DNA of 64,000 nt from Ditylenchus dipsaci (lineage: Eukaryota; Nematoda; Chromadorea; Rhabditida; Anguinidae), in the NCBI GenBank assembly GCA_004194705.1, contig SADC01000011.1:1-64000 (forward strand), given 5' to 3'. The notes beneath the pieces were generated by a model. The model was given only the letters and a program-made list of their open reading frames with translations, searched no databases and was not told the origin of the DNA. Position numbers and translations under genes: made by a program. Positions 33,065 to 45,188 of this stretch are shown here, piece after piece; position 1 is the stretch's first letter, and every line of letters begins with the position of its first letter.

Positions 33065-34170
33065 CCAAAAGATATGCCTTGGTCCCCCTGTTTATTTTTA
33101 TTTTAATTTTTTCTTGTGTTTTGTTCTTTTTAAAACTTGTTTTCTTTCTTTTTTAAGGTTCCAAGATGAAATTCACTGACCAAAAGTGTAAAAAAAAAGT
33201 CTGCTGACTAAAAGTTCGTTTTTATACTTGGCAATGCCATCGATTCCCCTAGGACAGATAATGTCTATTGTGTATCATATGAAAGAGTAAATCGTATTTC
33301 ATGCCATTTATTGCACCAGAAACCTTTTTTGATCAAATTTATGAAATTAAATGGATAAAATTGAAAAGTAGCGACTAATGACTGAAAAATAGCTACAAAT
33401 TATTTAATTCTGGCGATTAATTCAAATTTGCCATAAAATTGGGAAATTTAGCGACTAATGGCTGAAATCTGGCGACTAATTTTGATTCTCGACACGGAAT
33501 TAACAATTTTTAAATTTTTGTGTGAAATTCAGGAGTGGGCAAAGACCAGATGGCTCAGGACCCACTCCGGAATGGCCAAATGCCAAAATAATTGGTTCTT
33601 TGGGGGTATGTTAAAGGGGGTGAACTTTTTGAGAAAAATCGATTGAGCGGATCAGATTTCGGGTCCGATGGGCTTAATCGCTCAGAATTCCAGGTTTATG
33701 GTGGTTTTGAGTGATTCAGAGTGGAGTTGTGGACAATTAAGCCGATCGAACTCAAAATCTGATACGCTCAATCGATTTTTCTCAAAAGTTCACCCCCTTT
33801 AATATACCCCCAAAGAACCAATTATTTTGGCCTTTTGGCCATTCCTTGGGGTCTTGAGTCATCTGGTCTTTGCCCATTCCTGAATGTCACACAGAAAAAT
33901 TCAAAAATTGTTGATTCCGTGTTGAGAATCAAATTAGTCGCCAGATTTCAGCCATTAGTCGCTAAATTTCCCAATTTTATGGCAAATTTGAATTAGTCGC
34001 CAGAATTAAATAATTAGTCGCTATTTTTCAGTCATTAGTCGCTACATTTCAGTTATAGCCAAATTAAATTACAAAATTAATGAAATTAAAAATAAATAAC
34101 ATTTTTGAACAACAGGGGGAGGCAAAGAGGCAGCTGAGAGTAGTGGACCAAGGTAAATTTTAAAAAACCC
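33065..34170. repeat. Element with TGCCTTGGTCCCCCTG ends and inner palindrome
   Basis: The left word 'tatgccttggtccccctg' faces 'caacagggggagg' and 'ggaccaagg' on the right. Inside, 33360-34065 is a palindrome with 'tagcgactaatggctgaaat' words and the 'gcggatcaga' module also found at 23690-24345. Similar ends lie at 18275-18385 and 21330-21640. Confidence 0.6.
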
Positions 34171-34551
34171 CAAAAATCCACAGGGGCCAAGGATTTTTTT
34201 TCGGAGAGACCACCGACACATATAGAGCCAACTTTGCTATTGGTGTCATTTTTCAGTATTTTGAGAAATGCTTACAGAAGAATCTGTTTGTGAGCCACAC
34301 ATGGTTTTAAAAAATTGGACAAAAACGAGTAGGCCAATACTATAGAGCCCAGTCGAAAGCTCCAGAGTGCTGGTCTGATTTCTTCTACCGTATTTGTTCC
34401 AATCCGAGTAAGGGACATGAAAAAATTGTTTTTGATTGGAATCGTAACCGTATTTGGCTCTTTATAAATATAGTTTTTGTTTATAAAAGACAGTTTAGAC
34501 ATGCAAAGCAATAGCCTTTAGTCCTCAATTCCATAGAGTAGCCTGCTTTAG

Positions 34552-35737
34552 AGACATGAACTACAAACCTGGTGTTCTCTACAAAGCTTATGTCAGCAGG
34601 TATTCAACGTTTTTATGATTTTGTCAGAAAAATATTTTTAGTGGCCATACACGTTTAAAACCTTCATTGAAAATCTTTTAGGAAACTTTTTTGGTAGTTA
34701 CATAAGTTCTTCATTAGTAAAACTTATTACAAAATGTGAATCTTATAAAAAAATAATTTTTGACAAAAGTGCTCAAAACATGGCAGAAACGTCATAAAAA
34801 ATATTAGGCCGTTTTGAGATAAAAAAATTGGCCAATTTTGAAAATGCTTGGAACCCCTTGCCGTTTTGGCTAAATCTGTGACAAAAAAGTTTTGCCCTTT
34901 TGAATTCTAAGAGGTGCAAAGTCAAAAATGTAATTTTTGGCGCTACTCGATTTTAACATCCCCGTTAATTTTTAAGCTTAGCAATTAGGCTTAGCTCTTA
35001 GACATATGCTTTGGCTGTAAGCTCAGTGCTGAACCCGTACTAATTTCAGCTTTTTCAAAAAAAAAATCTAGTTGTAGTTTTCCTAAAAAATTATTGAGGG
35101 GGGGGGGGTGTGTGGTGAAACCGAGTAGTGCCAAAAATTGCACATTTTTTGACTTAAATTTAAAAAGGGCAAAGCTTTTTTTTCAGGGGGTGGGGGTTGA
35201 GTAAAACCGAGTAGCTTTTTGGGGTAGGGGGGGGGACGAGTAGCGTCTAATTTTTGAAAACCCACGCACACCAATTTTTTCATGTAACTAATTCTAGGAT
35301 ACCCAAAGCTTTTGATTCTCTAGTGTCAGAAGTGGAAACACTGTTCACATTTGTTGACATTCGGCTAAACGAGGTGTATGAGGAGTCTGTGGTCAAAAGT
35401 GTCCTTGAAATTGTTGTAAGATTTCCTGCTCCAAACTATTGGTCATTTCTATGCAGCTAATTTAGCCATGGCGTAGGTCATCTCCAGTTGTGGTCACCAA
35501 GGTCAGCTCAAGAACTCCACAGACAGTCAATGGCAGTGCAGGAAGGGAGACCAGCAGCAGCACCATTTCCAACGATTACCAGAAAATCTTAGGGTATGCA
35601 CTTTCTGGGTTATTAATTTTTAATTTAGCGAAAATCTTATTTTTAGAAGAAATTGTCTATGTTGACCACCAGCTATGCCACTCCCAGCCAAACGCCTTGC
35701 AGCTATGGACAGTACAAAAAGTCCCAAATCAATGGAG
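34552..35737 (+). CDS. Repeated-domain gene, exons in linker region
   Basis: Candidate exons 34552-34599 (DMNYKPGVLYKAYVSR), 35298-35415 (IPKAFDSLVSEVETLFTFVD), 35488-35593 and 35647-35737. The first two join in frame with GT-AG sites. The third is open in more than one frame (one gives a Ser/Thr-rich linker, VVTKVSSRTPQTVNGSAGRE), so its phase is unsettled. Probably the spacer between domain units 1 and 2. A palindromic CGCTACTCG repeat (34900-35165) lies in the intron between the first two. Confidence 0.35.
34900..35245. repeat. CGCTACTCG palindromic repeat with G-run
   Basis: 'tttttggcgctactcg' faces 'cgagtagtgccaaaaat' around a poly-G stretch. Further copies: 36245-36440 and 56865-57000, the last with long C runs. 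Confidence 0.65.
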
Positions 35738-36689
35738 GTAGGTTTAGAAATTTCAAGTAAATTTTTTTCGGCATTCTTGCATTCGAGCTTTTTCACCCGT
35801 TGATGGTCAAAATTTTCTTTTTTGGACAAAAATTAGTTTTTGTGGGATACCTTATTCGCTCAATCCAGGAGGGTTGTACCTAAGGAGTCGTATTTAGGTA
35901 GTGGTAGCCAGGCAACTATGTCAGGATACTCGGGAATTAAGACGATGATGGCGAGTGCTTTTTGTCAAGAAAATGTTTGTCAAGAAAAAAAATAATATGT
36001 GCTACCACAGGATTCGAACCTGCTGAAAAACGTTGGATTAGCGGTTTTAATGAATAGTAAAGACCGTCGCTCGTTTCAACAAAAGTTTGCTAGAAACGGG
36101 AAGAAAGCGGGAAGTGAAAATATACCCCTTATCTGTGGACCCTGTAATATCATTTGATGTGTCATCTTACGTCAAATACTTATTGGCCATAATTATACAG
36201 GGTGGCGCAATTTTTTTTGTTAATTTTAAAGTTGTTCAAAACAAAACTTGGCGCTACTCGGTTTCATCACCACCCCCCCCCCCCCGATAATTTTTGGCTT
36301 AGGATTTAGGCTTCGGGCCCTAGGTATTAGGCTGGGGGACAATCCGTACTAATTTCAGCATTTTTCAAAAAAGTGTTTTAGAGGTAAAATTAAGAATTAT
36401 TAGGGGAGGGTGGTTTGGTATTAACGAGTAGCGTCCAAACCTTTTTTGACTTGTTGTTGAGATTTTATTTTTGTTTGATAGCCCTTGAGTGGCCGTTTCG
36501 ATTGGTACTATGTTTGTATTTCGACGTTCAGATTTTCGTAACAAAAAATTTGATTTGAGTGAAAAAGATAGTTATCGATTTTCGACTAAAATTAGACTTT
36601 TTTCACTTAGGAGCAAGGTATACCGTATTCTCTCTATTTGAACCACACTCTCTAATAGAACCACACCCCTCAACACTCTCAAGCTGCGC

Positions 36690-36922
36690 AACGGCCGTCA
36701 AACTCCAATGGATTGTGCAATCCTGGAGAATCTCTCGAAGTAGCTCATAATTAAGTCATTCGAATCGTGCGGAGTTTGCAATGCCACCGATGGATGTAAG
36801 GACAACGCCATCCACTGCTTCAAAAAAGTTAGACCGGTTCCGAGTGGTCGAGGCAAGGTGAAGCACGCGCGTGATGAGAAGAAGTTGGCTGAGCTGATAC
36901 AAGAGATCGATCTCGAAGAATA
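36690..36922 (+). pseudogene. Pogo-type transposase C-terminal remnant
   Basis: The frame reads IIKSFESCGVCNATDGCKDN, then AIHCFKKVRPVPSG, and an acidic tail ending at TAG (36920-36922). It is clearly homologous to CGLTNASDGSEDDFIHCFK in the relic at 1-1184. The catalytic domain is gone and a stop in the preceding stretch breaks the frame. Confidence 0.75.
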
Positions 36923-37259
36923 GCAAGAAAATGTGTTTAATAATAAAGATATCTCTAGAGTGTTGATGAGTTTTGGGACCTGTTCTGGTTTGGGGGAAGG
37001 GGGACGCCCATTTTTACTAAATATTTATTTTTTTTAGGTTGATCAAGTCGATTATGGTGACCAGGGTGACAATAATAACCTTAATCAACGAAATTACTTA
37101 TTAAACTATTCATATAGGTTATCGATATAACCATGACTGCCATAAGAAACAAAAATAAATAAAAGTATAGTATAAATAAGCGTCCCCCCTAAACCAGAAC
37201 AAGTCTGAAATAAATAATTTATGCGCGTATGCTGCAGTGCTTGAATATCTTCAGAAGGT

Positions 37260-39030
37260 TGAAAAATAGAACCACACTCTCTATTAGAACCACACCCCTC
37301 AAGGGGGGTTGAAAAATAGAACCACAGTCTCTAATTGAACCACACCGCTCAAGGGGGTTGAAAATAGAACCACAGTCTCTAATTGAACCACACCCTCAAG
37401 GGGGTTGAAAAATAGAACCACAGTCTCTAATTGAACCACACCCCTCAAGGGGGGTTGAAAAATAGAACCACAGTCTCTAATTGAACCACACCCTCAAGGG
37501 GGGTTGAAAAATAGAACCACAGTCTCTAATTGAACCACACCCTCAAGGGGGGTTGAAAAATAGAACCACAGTCTCTAATTGAACCACACCCCCCAAGGGG
37601 GGTTGAAAAATAGAACCACAGTCTCTAATTGAACACACCCCCCAAGGGGGTTGAAAAATAGAACCACACTCTCTATTAGAACCACACCCCTCAAGGGGGG
37701 TTGAAAAATAGAACCACACTCTCTATTAGAACCACACCCCTCAAGGGGGGTTGAAAAATAGAACCACACTCTCTATTAGAACCACACCGCTCAAGGGGGT
37801 TGAAAAATAGAACACACTCTCTATTAGAACCACACCCTCAAGGGGGTTGAAAAATAGAACCACAGTCTCTAATTGAACCACACCCCTCAAGGGGGGTTGA
37901 AAAATAGAACCACAGTCTCTAATTGAACCACACCCCCAAGGGGGTTGAAAAATAGAACCACACTCTCTATTAGAACCACACCCCTCAAGGGGGTTGAAAA
38001 ATAGAACCACACTCTCTATTAGAACCACACCCTCAAGGGGGGTTGAAAAATAGAACCACAGTCTCTAATTGAACCACACCCCCAAGGGGGTTGAAAAATA
38101 GAACCACAGTCTCTAATTGAACCACACCCCTCAAGGGGGGTTGAAAAATAGAACCACAGTCTCTAATTGAACCACACCCCCAAGGGGGTTGAAAAATAGA
38201 ACCACAGTCTCTAATTGAACCACACCCTCAAGGGGGTTGAAAAATAGAACACAGTCTCTAATTGAACCACACCCCCCAAGGGGGGTTGAAAAATAGAACC
38301 ACAGTCTCTAATTGAACCACACCCTCAAGGGGGGTTGAAAAATAGAACCACAGTCTCTAATTGAACCACACCCCCAAGGGGGGTTGAAAAATAGAACCAC
38401 AGTCTCTAATTGAACCACACCCCCCAAGGGGGTTGAAAAATAGAACCACAGTCTCTAATTGAACCACACCCCTCAAGGGGGGTTGAAAAATAGAACCACA
38501 GTCTCTAATTGAACCACACCCTCAAGGGGGGTTGAAAAATAGAACCACAGTCTCTAATTGAACCACACCCTCAAGGGGGTTGAAAATAGAACACAGTCTC
38601 TAATTGAACACACCCTCAAGGGGGTTGAAAAATAGAACCACAGTCTCTAATTGAACCACACCCCTCAAGGGGGTTGAAAAATAGAACCACAGTCTCTAAT
38701 TGAACCACACCCCTCAAGGGGGTTGAAAAATAGAACCACACTCTCTATTAGAACCACACCCTCAAGGGGGGTTGAAAAATAGAACCACAGTCTCTAATTG
38801 AACCACACCCTCAAGGGGGTTGAAAAATAGAACCACAGTCTCTAATTGAACCACACCCTCAAGGGGGTTGAAAAATAGAACCACAGTCTCTAATTGAACC
38901 ACACCCTCAAGGGGGTTGAAAAATAGAACCACAGTCTCTAATTGAACCACACCCCTCAAGGGGGTTGAAAAATAGAACCACAGTCTCTAATTGAACCACA
39001 CCCCCCAAGGGGGTTGAAAAATAGAACCAC
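37260..39030 (+). repeat. Minisatellite, about 49-bp unit, roughly 36 copies
   Basis: The unit contains gttgaaaaatagaaccacag, then tctctaattgaaccacaccc and ctcaaggggg. Two versions alternate in blocks: 'cagtctctaattgaacc' and 'cactctctattagaacc'. Units vary mainly in C- and G-run length. Copies are directly adjacent with no unique spacers. Long open frames on the minus strand (VVLFFNPLEG repeats) are by-products of the period. Confidence 0.95.
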
Positions 39031-39271
39031 ATGTGGTTCTATTAGAGAGAATACGCTATGTCTGTTTTGAGGGTATTCTACCATGTTTTTTTAACTAGAG
39101 CTATCAAGCGAAACAAAAAAGACCGCAAAGAAAGTCAATAAAAAGCTTTGTTTGGAACAATTTTAAAACTAACAAAAAATTATACTTTATCTTACCAACC
39201 CTTCAAACCTTTTTCGCAATAACTTTTCCCATAATAATCCAATTCAAATTTGATCAAACCAGTAAGGTGAG

Positions 39272-39958
39272 TAGGGTTGGCGAGTCGAGTACTCGAAATC
39301 GAGTAATTTCGAGTATTATTCGAAATTTTTCGAGTTTCGAGTATCGAGTCGAGTCGAGTACTCGAAAATTTCGAGTTTCGAATATCGAGTCGAGTCGAGT
39401 ACTCGAAAATTTCGAGTTTCGAATACCGAGTCGAGTACTCGACTCGAAAATTTCGAGTTTCGAGCATCGAGTCAAGTACTCGAAAATTTTGAGTTTCGAA
39501 TATCGAGTCGAGTCGAGTACTCGAAAATTTCGAGTTTCGAATACCGAGTCGAGTACTCGACTCGAAAATTTCGAGTTTCGAGCATCGAGTCAAGTACTCG
39601 AAAATTTTGAGTTTGAAGTATAGAATTTAATAATTAAAAATGTGCTCGAGGACCAATTTTTTTCTTTTTTATGGCTTTATTATGCCTTACAACTTCACAT
39701 GATTAAATTTTTAACCTAAATTTCGACAAAAATTCTACTCGAAATCGAGTAATTTCGAGTATTATTCGAAATTTTTCGAGTTTCGAGTATCGAGTCGAGT
39801 CGAGTACTCGAAAATTTCGAGTATCGAGTATCGAGTCGAGTCGAGTACTCGAAAATTTCGAGTTTCGAATATCGAGTCGAGTCGAGTACTCGAAAATTTC
39901 GAGTATTGATAAGATTTCGAGTCGAGTACTCGAAAATTTCGAGTACTCGACAACCCTA
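39272..39958. mobile_element. hAT-like element, TCGAGTACTCGA arrays
   Basis: Ends TAGGGTTGGCGAGTCGAG (left) and, inward, TAGGGTTGTCGAGTACTC (right). Perfect 8-bp duplications AAGGTGAG at 39264-39271 and 39959-39966. Both arms are arrays of about 44 and 56 bp made from gtcgagtactcgaaaatttc. The centre (39620-39730) is unique AT-rich sequence. Open frames on both strands are products of the array. Confidence 0.9.
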
Positions 39959-40059
39959 AAGGTGAGTCACTGGCACATATTATTGTGTACGTATACCTAC
40001 TATGCATCAGGGCCGAGCAATTTTAGGATATCAATTTACCAATTTTTATGATTTTGCAG

Positions 40060-40381
40060 TCCATCGCGCCCTGCCTCTCACATCCAATGGCGGTTCAGAA
40101 ACATCTGTAGGAATTGTGGTTCGAGTGGAAAAGAATCATGCAGTCATCTGGAGTCGTCATCACGGCCTTGTGTTTGTGCCTCAAAGTGATTGTCTGGTAG
40201 GTCCATGACCACTACTACTTTACAGTCAATTATATGTTTTACTTCAGAATCTGTCTTGTGGGTCAGCTACAAGTGCAACGAGGACCATCCAGTAGAGGGA
40301 GAAAGCATCAGGAGGACGGCCTATTCCATGCAAGAAATCAAACCTCCCCGTTTGGCCGACATATTAGAATTCACTGTTCAG
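40060..40381 (+). CDS. Repeated-domain gene, unit 2
   Basis: Exon g (40060 to 40196 or 40200) encodes SVGIVVRVEKNHAVIWSRHH, then GLVFVPQSDCL. Exon h (40248-40381) encodes SVLWVSYKCNEDHPVEGESI, then RRTAYSMQEIKPPRL. Frames agree if the donor is AG then GTCCAT at 40200/40201. The first part matches unit 1 (GIVTR, VW) and unit 4 (GLIVKK, VYS, DC). The IKPP piece matches IAPP at 45.3 kb. Confidence 0.5.
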
Positions 40382-41372
40382 GTACTACTCAAATTTCACG
40401 AAGACTATTTGAGGGCAGTTTATAAAAGTGGACTGCATTATTTTAGGTTTGGGATGGGCAAAGAAGATGGTTCAAAACTCGAAAAACCGAATAAAAAACA
40501 TATGGAAAATTAAACAATTACAATTTGCAGCATTTTGACCAAAAATTCAATTATTTCATCTAAAAATGCAAATAATGAAAACGCCTCTCAAGTTCAATCC
40601 CGCCTGGGTTCCGACACGTTTTTTCCTCAATTTTCAAAGTTTTTATTGACAAACCTTATCTGTCAGTCTAAATCTAAAAATTGTAAGGACTACGATTTTA
40701 ACTGTTTTGCCAGTAATACCCGCGCTCACTGTAAGTCGCCGGTTCTTATCGGTTATCCGCACCCCACCCATTGTTTAATAAATATGATGATGATGTAACT
40801 TGACTATTTTGTGGAAAAAGTGGGGTGCGGATAACCGATAAGAACCAAGTCGCCTACCTCTTTCTGAAAAGAGGGATGACTTATCGAGAAACGCAGATTT
40901 GGTAAAACTTAATTTTTTTTAAACTATTGTAAAATCGTAATATCTACGAATTTTTGATATAACTGACGGATCAGATGCGGCAAAAGACTTTGAAAATTGA
41001 AGTAAAAAATGTAGGACCCCAGTCAGGAACGAACTTGAGGGTGCACATTAAATCACGAGTTGACTGTGGCACAATTTTCCGAAATTTCCAAAAAAGTAGG
41101 ATTTAAAAAAAAATCTTAGTTCCATTAGTTCCTCTACATGTCCATAAATTGGATTAACACAGGGCGGCTATTTAGGCTGATTAATCAGAAAAGGTTGATT
41201 TTAGACACAGAGTTCTTAAATATCTGATTTTTCGCCCCAAAATGTGACTTTTTGAAATATTTATCTGATTTCCGAAAATCTGAGCTGAAAGCCCTGGATT
41301 AACACAATTCCTATATTGGTCATATCTCAGCATCAAATTATAAAAATTAACTTTGTGATTCGGATTCCAAAT

Positions 41373-41565
41373 CTATGCGCAGATTCTCTTCGAGCTAAAG
41401 CCATCTTGCAGGTTTTCGCCAAAGTGAAGCTGGATCCGACACATACCAAACCCTCCATAATGAAGCATTGTTGTGGCCAAGGACGATGTGATAGGAAGTG
41501 TTTTGTGCAGCGAAGATGAGTATCTGATCAGCCGGTTGAGAAAACGGGGATACTGTTGAAGTAAG
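41373..41565 (+). CDS. Possible exons of the repeated-domain gene
   Basis: Open stretches SLRAKAILQVFAKVKLDPTH and, in another frame, SIVVAKDDVIGSVLCSEDEY, then a donor GTAAGT at about 41562. The two do not join without a shift or a missed intron. Confidence 0.25.
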
Positions 41566-41606
41566 TCCACTTTTTGGCTGTGAAATGGCTTATAGATTTG
41601 TAAATA

Positions 41607-41775
41607 CCGTAAATCCTCTAATAGAGCCCCCTCTCTAATAGAGCCCCCTCTCTAATAGCCCCCCCCCTCGATTTTTGACTAGAGTTTCAGAGTTAGCACC
41701 ATTTTTGATTGAGAATTTCAAGATTTTTCAGGGATTGAAAATAAAGCCCCGGGGGCTCTATTAGAGGATTTACGG
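41607..41775. mobile_element. CCGTAA-ended MITE of the CCGTAT family
   Basis: Ends CCGTAAATCCTCTAATAGAG, inverted, TA on both sides (41605-41606, 41776-41777). The interior contains 'agccccctctct' words. Confidence 0.8.
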
Positions 41776-41796
41776 TAGCTGCTTTTAATACTACAG

Positions 41797-42125
41797 GGTG
41801 TTACTGCCTTTTTAGACGGCCATGACTATTTTCTACTCTGTTTTTCAAAGTTCGGGTTTTAAAGACAATTTATTTCGACGGCAATATTTTTTTGGTATTA
41901 AATGTGAAAAACACGATTTCACTTGGTCCTCCCTGGGGTTCGGGCTTTACCTATCCAGAGCCCATCCGCTGACCAGAGCCCAAACCACAGGGAGGACCAG
42001 ACAAAATCGTGTTTTCACATTTAACGCCAAAAAAGGTCGTCCAGCAAAATCAATCTGTAAAAATGGAATTTCGAAAATAAAGTTATGGCCATCTTAAAAA
42101 GGCAGAATTTCTTGAAACACCTGCA
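41797..42125. repeat. Foldback element, related to 51640-51950
   Basis: Arms 'tgcctttttagacggccatg' and an inverse near 42085, with 'tggtcctccctggggttcgg' mirrored by 'aaccacagggaggacca'. The copy at 51655-51935 shares 'aaccacaggagggacc' and 'aaaatcgtgttttcacat'. Confidence 0.7.
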
Positions 42126-42638
42126 TAGTTATAAAATTTTCCCTATTATTTAAAGCGAGAAACCGTGATTCTCGAATTTCGCTCTCGCGCCACCCCACAT
42201 TAACGTAGGCCATAATTTGGGAAAAAAATTTCAAGCTAACAATTTTTAATTGTGTAATTGTCAAGCGTACAAAAAAATAAGTAGGCTTGTCAATTCAGGC
42301 ACTTGTTTTTGGGTAATTGAAGTCGAAACTCGTAAGTCCGGACTGGGTTATTTGGTATCCTCCCAAAACACCATAAAATGATGTTTTTTTCATGTTTTAG
42401 CACCTTAACGTGTAGAAACATGTTTTTAATGTCGATTGACCATTTTTTGAAAAAAAATTTTTGAGTAAAAATCAACTTTTTGCCTTGGTGCCCAAGGCAA
42501 ATGAGTGCTAGAGGGTTGCTTATCCCTCGTAAATTTCGGTTTCAAGTCCGGCTACGCAAATACGAATCAAAAAATTCGATAAAAAAATTTCTCATAAAAT
42601 GGTTCATGCACTTCGGATGAATAAAGCCATATTTGCAG

Positions 42639-43169
42639 GTACTCGCCATGTATACTGAAAACTACCATGAATCCTCTAAATGGATTGCTTTTGCTGTCAA
42701 CAAAGGACTTGAGGAATGGCGAAAGGTAGATTTCTATTCTTCATAACAACTTTAAAAATTAATTCCAAAAAAAATATAGCTCACAAAATTGCCAGACATG
42801 GTTGACCAGCTGGCCAATTCCGCTTTTGCAAAAAATGCAAGAAGGCAGTGGTCGAAATCGACCAGCAGCCAGAAAAATGATATTATCCCAGCAAATGATC
42901 TCAAGCAAGTGGTTCAGGAAGAGCCAGTGATGTATTTCAACCTCCAGAAGACTGGAGAGGACCCATTCCTTTGAGTGACAAAAAAGTAGGATTTTTGAAT
43001 AAATGAGTATCCGGAATTGATTTAGTTTTTTCAGATTAGTGAAGTACTAGCCCTGATAATAGAACGAGAGGATGATGGCCAAATGGCGGTTTTGTACACA
43101 CAGTTTGGATTGGCAAGGCATCAAAACAATCACCCGGTCGGCACATGGATGAAGTACAGTCCAACCTAG
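42639..43169 (+). CDS. Repeated-domain gene, unit 3 region
   Basis: Exons 42639-42725 (VLAMYTENYHESSKWIAFAV to EEWRK) and 42780-42974 (LTKLPDMVDQLANSAFAKNA; a stop at 42972-42974 if no donor is used) join in phase 0. Exon 43035-43169 encodes SEVLALIIEREDDGQMAVLY, then TQFGLARHQNNHPVGTWMKY. This last piece repeats the unit pattern (L-I-I-x-R, V-L-Y, F-G, P-x-G-x-W-M-x-Y). Confidence 0.45.
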
Positions 43170-43220
43170 AATATCAATGAAAAATTTGAATTGTTGCTTC
43201 TCAAAACCAATACCAAATTA

Positions 43221-44747
43221 CCGTATTCCCTCTAGTAACTGACATGACCCCTCAAATAACCCCCCCCACCAAATAACCCGGGTTATTTGAGGGGGGTTAT
43301 TTGGGGTATGTTTTTCAGGGTACTTTTTGTCTTGAAAGTAAGTCATGTTATTTCGATATTTTTACCTGTTTATTGTCCCCTATCCTCCTCTGTGTGAAAG
43401 CCCTGTGTCCAATTAGCGGATTGCCCTTTCCCTCTCACTCGAACCCTCAGTGAAAATTTGGGGGAATTTGATTTTTTTCTGTCTTAACCAACCAAACCAA
43501 GCGGTCGTCAACTTGGAGCAAAAATTTTTTACTTTTTCGGGTTCCAAAACCAGTTTTCTGGACAGATTCGGGCACGCTGAAGATGGTTTGATAGTGGTAA
43601 AATGCCGCCTTCTCGAGTATTTTTTTGAGTTTCGGTAAAATCGAATCTTGTAAAACAATTATATCCCAAAATACAATACAAAACCTTATTTTACTATTAT
43701 CAAACCATCTTCAACATGCCGAATTAGTCCAAAAAATAAGTTTTAGAACGTGAAAAACGTAAGATTTTTTTCATCCAAGGACGACCACTTGGTTTTGTTG
43801 GTGCATGGATCATCCAGTAGAACAGTAGTTGGATCATAGAAAAATATTTTGAGTTCAAAAGTTCTTCACAAGATGAAAATATTATACCCAAGTACCATTA
43901 CACTACCTGAGTTCCCCAACCCGAGTACGACTACCTGGGTACAACAAAACCAAGTGGTCGTCCACTTGGAGCTAATTTTTTTTTACGTTTTTCATTTTCC
44001 AAAACCTGTTTTCTGGACTAATTCAGGCATGCTGAAGATGGTTTGATAATAGTAAAATAAGTTTTGTATAGTATTTTCTGAATATTGTGAAATGATTGAT
44101 TTTACCAAAACTCTATTTTACCAAAACTCAAGAAATACCCTTCAAAACGGCATTTTACCATTATTAAACCATCTTCAGCGTGTCTAAATTTGTTGAGAAA
44201 ACCGGTTTTGGAACCCAAAAAAAAAAAAATTTTTACTCTCAGTCTGCATGATAGCTACAACCGGGTAACCGGTTGTATGGAGAACGAGTAGGTACATGGA
44301 GAACAAGTAGGTACCCAAGGAGGAGTACTTTTCTGGGTACCTGGGGATATTTATGGTCGAGAATGGTTCAAGGAAAATTTAACTCAATATATATTAACTG
44401 AATCTGTTTTCAAAAGGAAAGTACGTTGGTATTGAGGTTTTGGAAAGTAAATTCGCTGTTTTGGTGTTATCAAACCGTGTTCAGCTCCCGATTCTGGGTG
44501 GGATACCATCGTTTTATTTTATTTTCCTACAATCGAATACTTTAGGCTACTCTAAATGGATACCTTTTTGGGTTGATACCTACCCTCCAGGTGGATAGGG
44601 GACAATAAACAAGTAAAAATATCGAAATAACATGACTTACTTTCAAGACAAAAAGTACCTGAAAAACATACCCAAATAACCCCCTCAAATAACCCCCCTG
44701 AAATAACCCGGGTTATTTGGTGGGGGGTTATTTGGGGGTATTTACGT
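43221..44747. mobile_element. CCGTAT-family element, 1.5 kb
   Basis: Left end CCGTATTCCCTCTAGTAACT, right end GGGGGTATTTACG. Both subterminal zones have 'ataacccgggttattt' palindromes. The inner part has four alternating inverted copies of a 120-bp piece with 'gctgaagatggtttgata' words. Confidence 0.65.
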
Positions 44748-44956
44748 AGTAACTTGGTACCCGCCTTTCGAAATACAATTTCGACACTTCAAAAGTTCGT
44801 TCCCACTCGGGTCCGACACTTTTTTTACCTCAATATTCGAAGTTTTTGATCAGTTGTGATTCGTCAGTCTAGCCCCGAAAATCGCAAGGATTCCGATTTT
44901 ACCGATCGCTTTTCAAAAACTAAAGGATTTGGCTGAATTGACCCGGGACGAGTGCT

Positions 44957-45062
44957 GTAAATACCACCGGTGCGGCACCGGCACCGCAAATGTTCGGTGC
45001 GGTGCCTGGTGCCATAACTTTAAAGGTGGGTGCCGAACCGGTGCCGCACCAGCAAGTGGTAT
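44957..45062. repeat. Small GGTGCCGCACC palindrome
   Basis: Starts CACCGGTGCGGCACCGGCAC and ends GGTGCCGCACCAGCAAGTG. GC-rich palindromic words in an AT-rich setting. Like the hAT-like word elements in style, but the flanks (GTAAATAC and GTATGTAT) match only in part. Confidence 0.5.
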
Positions 45063-45188
45063 GTATCATACCCGGCAACAGTTATCTAAGGTAAAATTTT
45101 CCTTAAAACAGCATAATAATGCTGAAAACATGGTTCGTAGAGAAATACTGTAGTTGTTGATTCCACATATCTCAAACTATTTAAGATA

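Larger units (their letters stand above)
36623..39056. mobile_element. Pogo-like element with expanded minisatellite
   Basis: The left end CCGTATTCTCTCTATTTG follows TA (36621-36622). The right end TTAGAGAGAATACG is at about 39054, with one base changed. The left arm is followed by a pogo transposase C-terminus (36752-36922). The right subterminal region is a tandem array at 37260-39030 built from the same words as the left end, so the array arose by expansion of the element's own terminal repeat. Confidence 0.8.

Noticed and set aside
35996..36065. tRNA gene on the minus strand
   Set aside because: The B box and an acceptor-like end are present, but no A box or anticodon arm. Treated as a SINE-like remnant.
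37575..38959. Long minus-strand frames repeating VVLFFNPLEG
   Set aside because: They follow the period of the minisatellite and break wherever a unit has an odd length. No splice sites or start context.
37260..39030. Regular repeat array resembling CRISPR
   Set aside because: Units are directly adjacent with no unique spacers, no cas genes exist, and the setting is an animal genome. It is a minisatellite.
39192..40007. Frames on both strands reading STRLDSIFETRNF and similar
   Set aside because: They mirror the palindromic TCGAGTACTCGA arrays of the hAT-like element.
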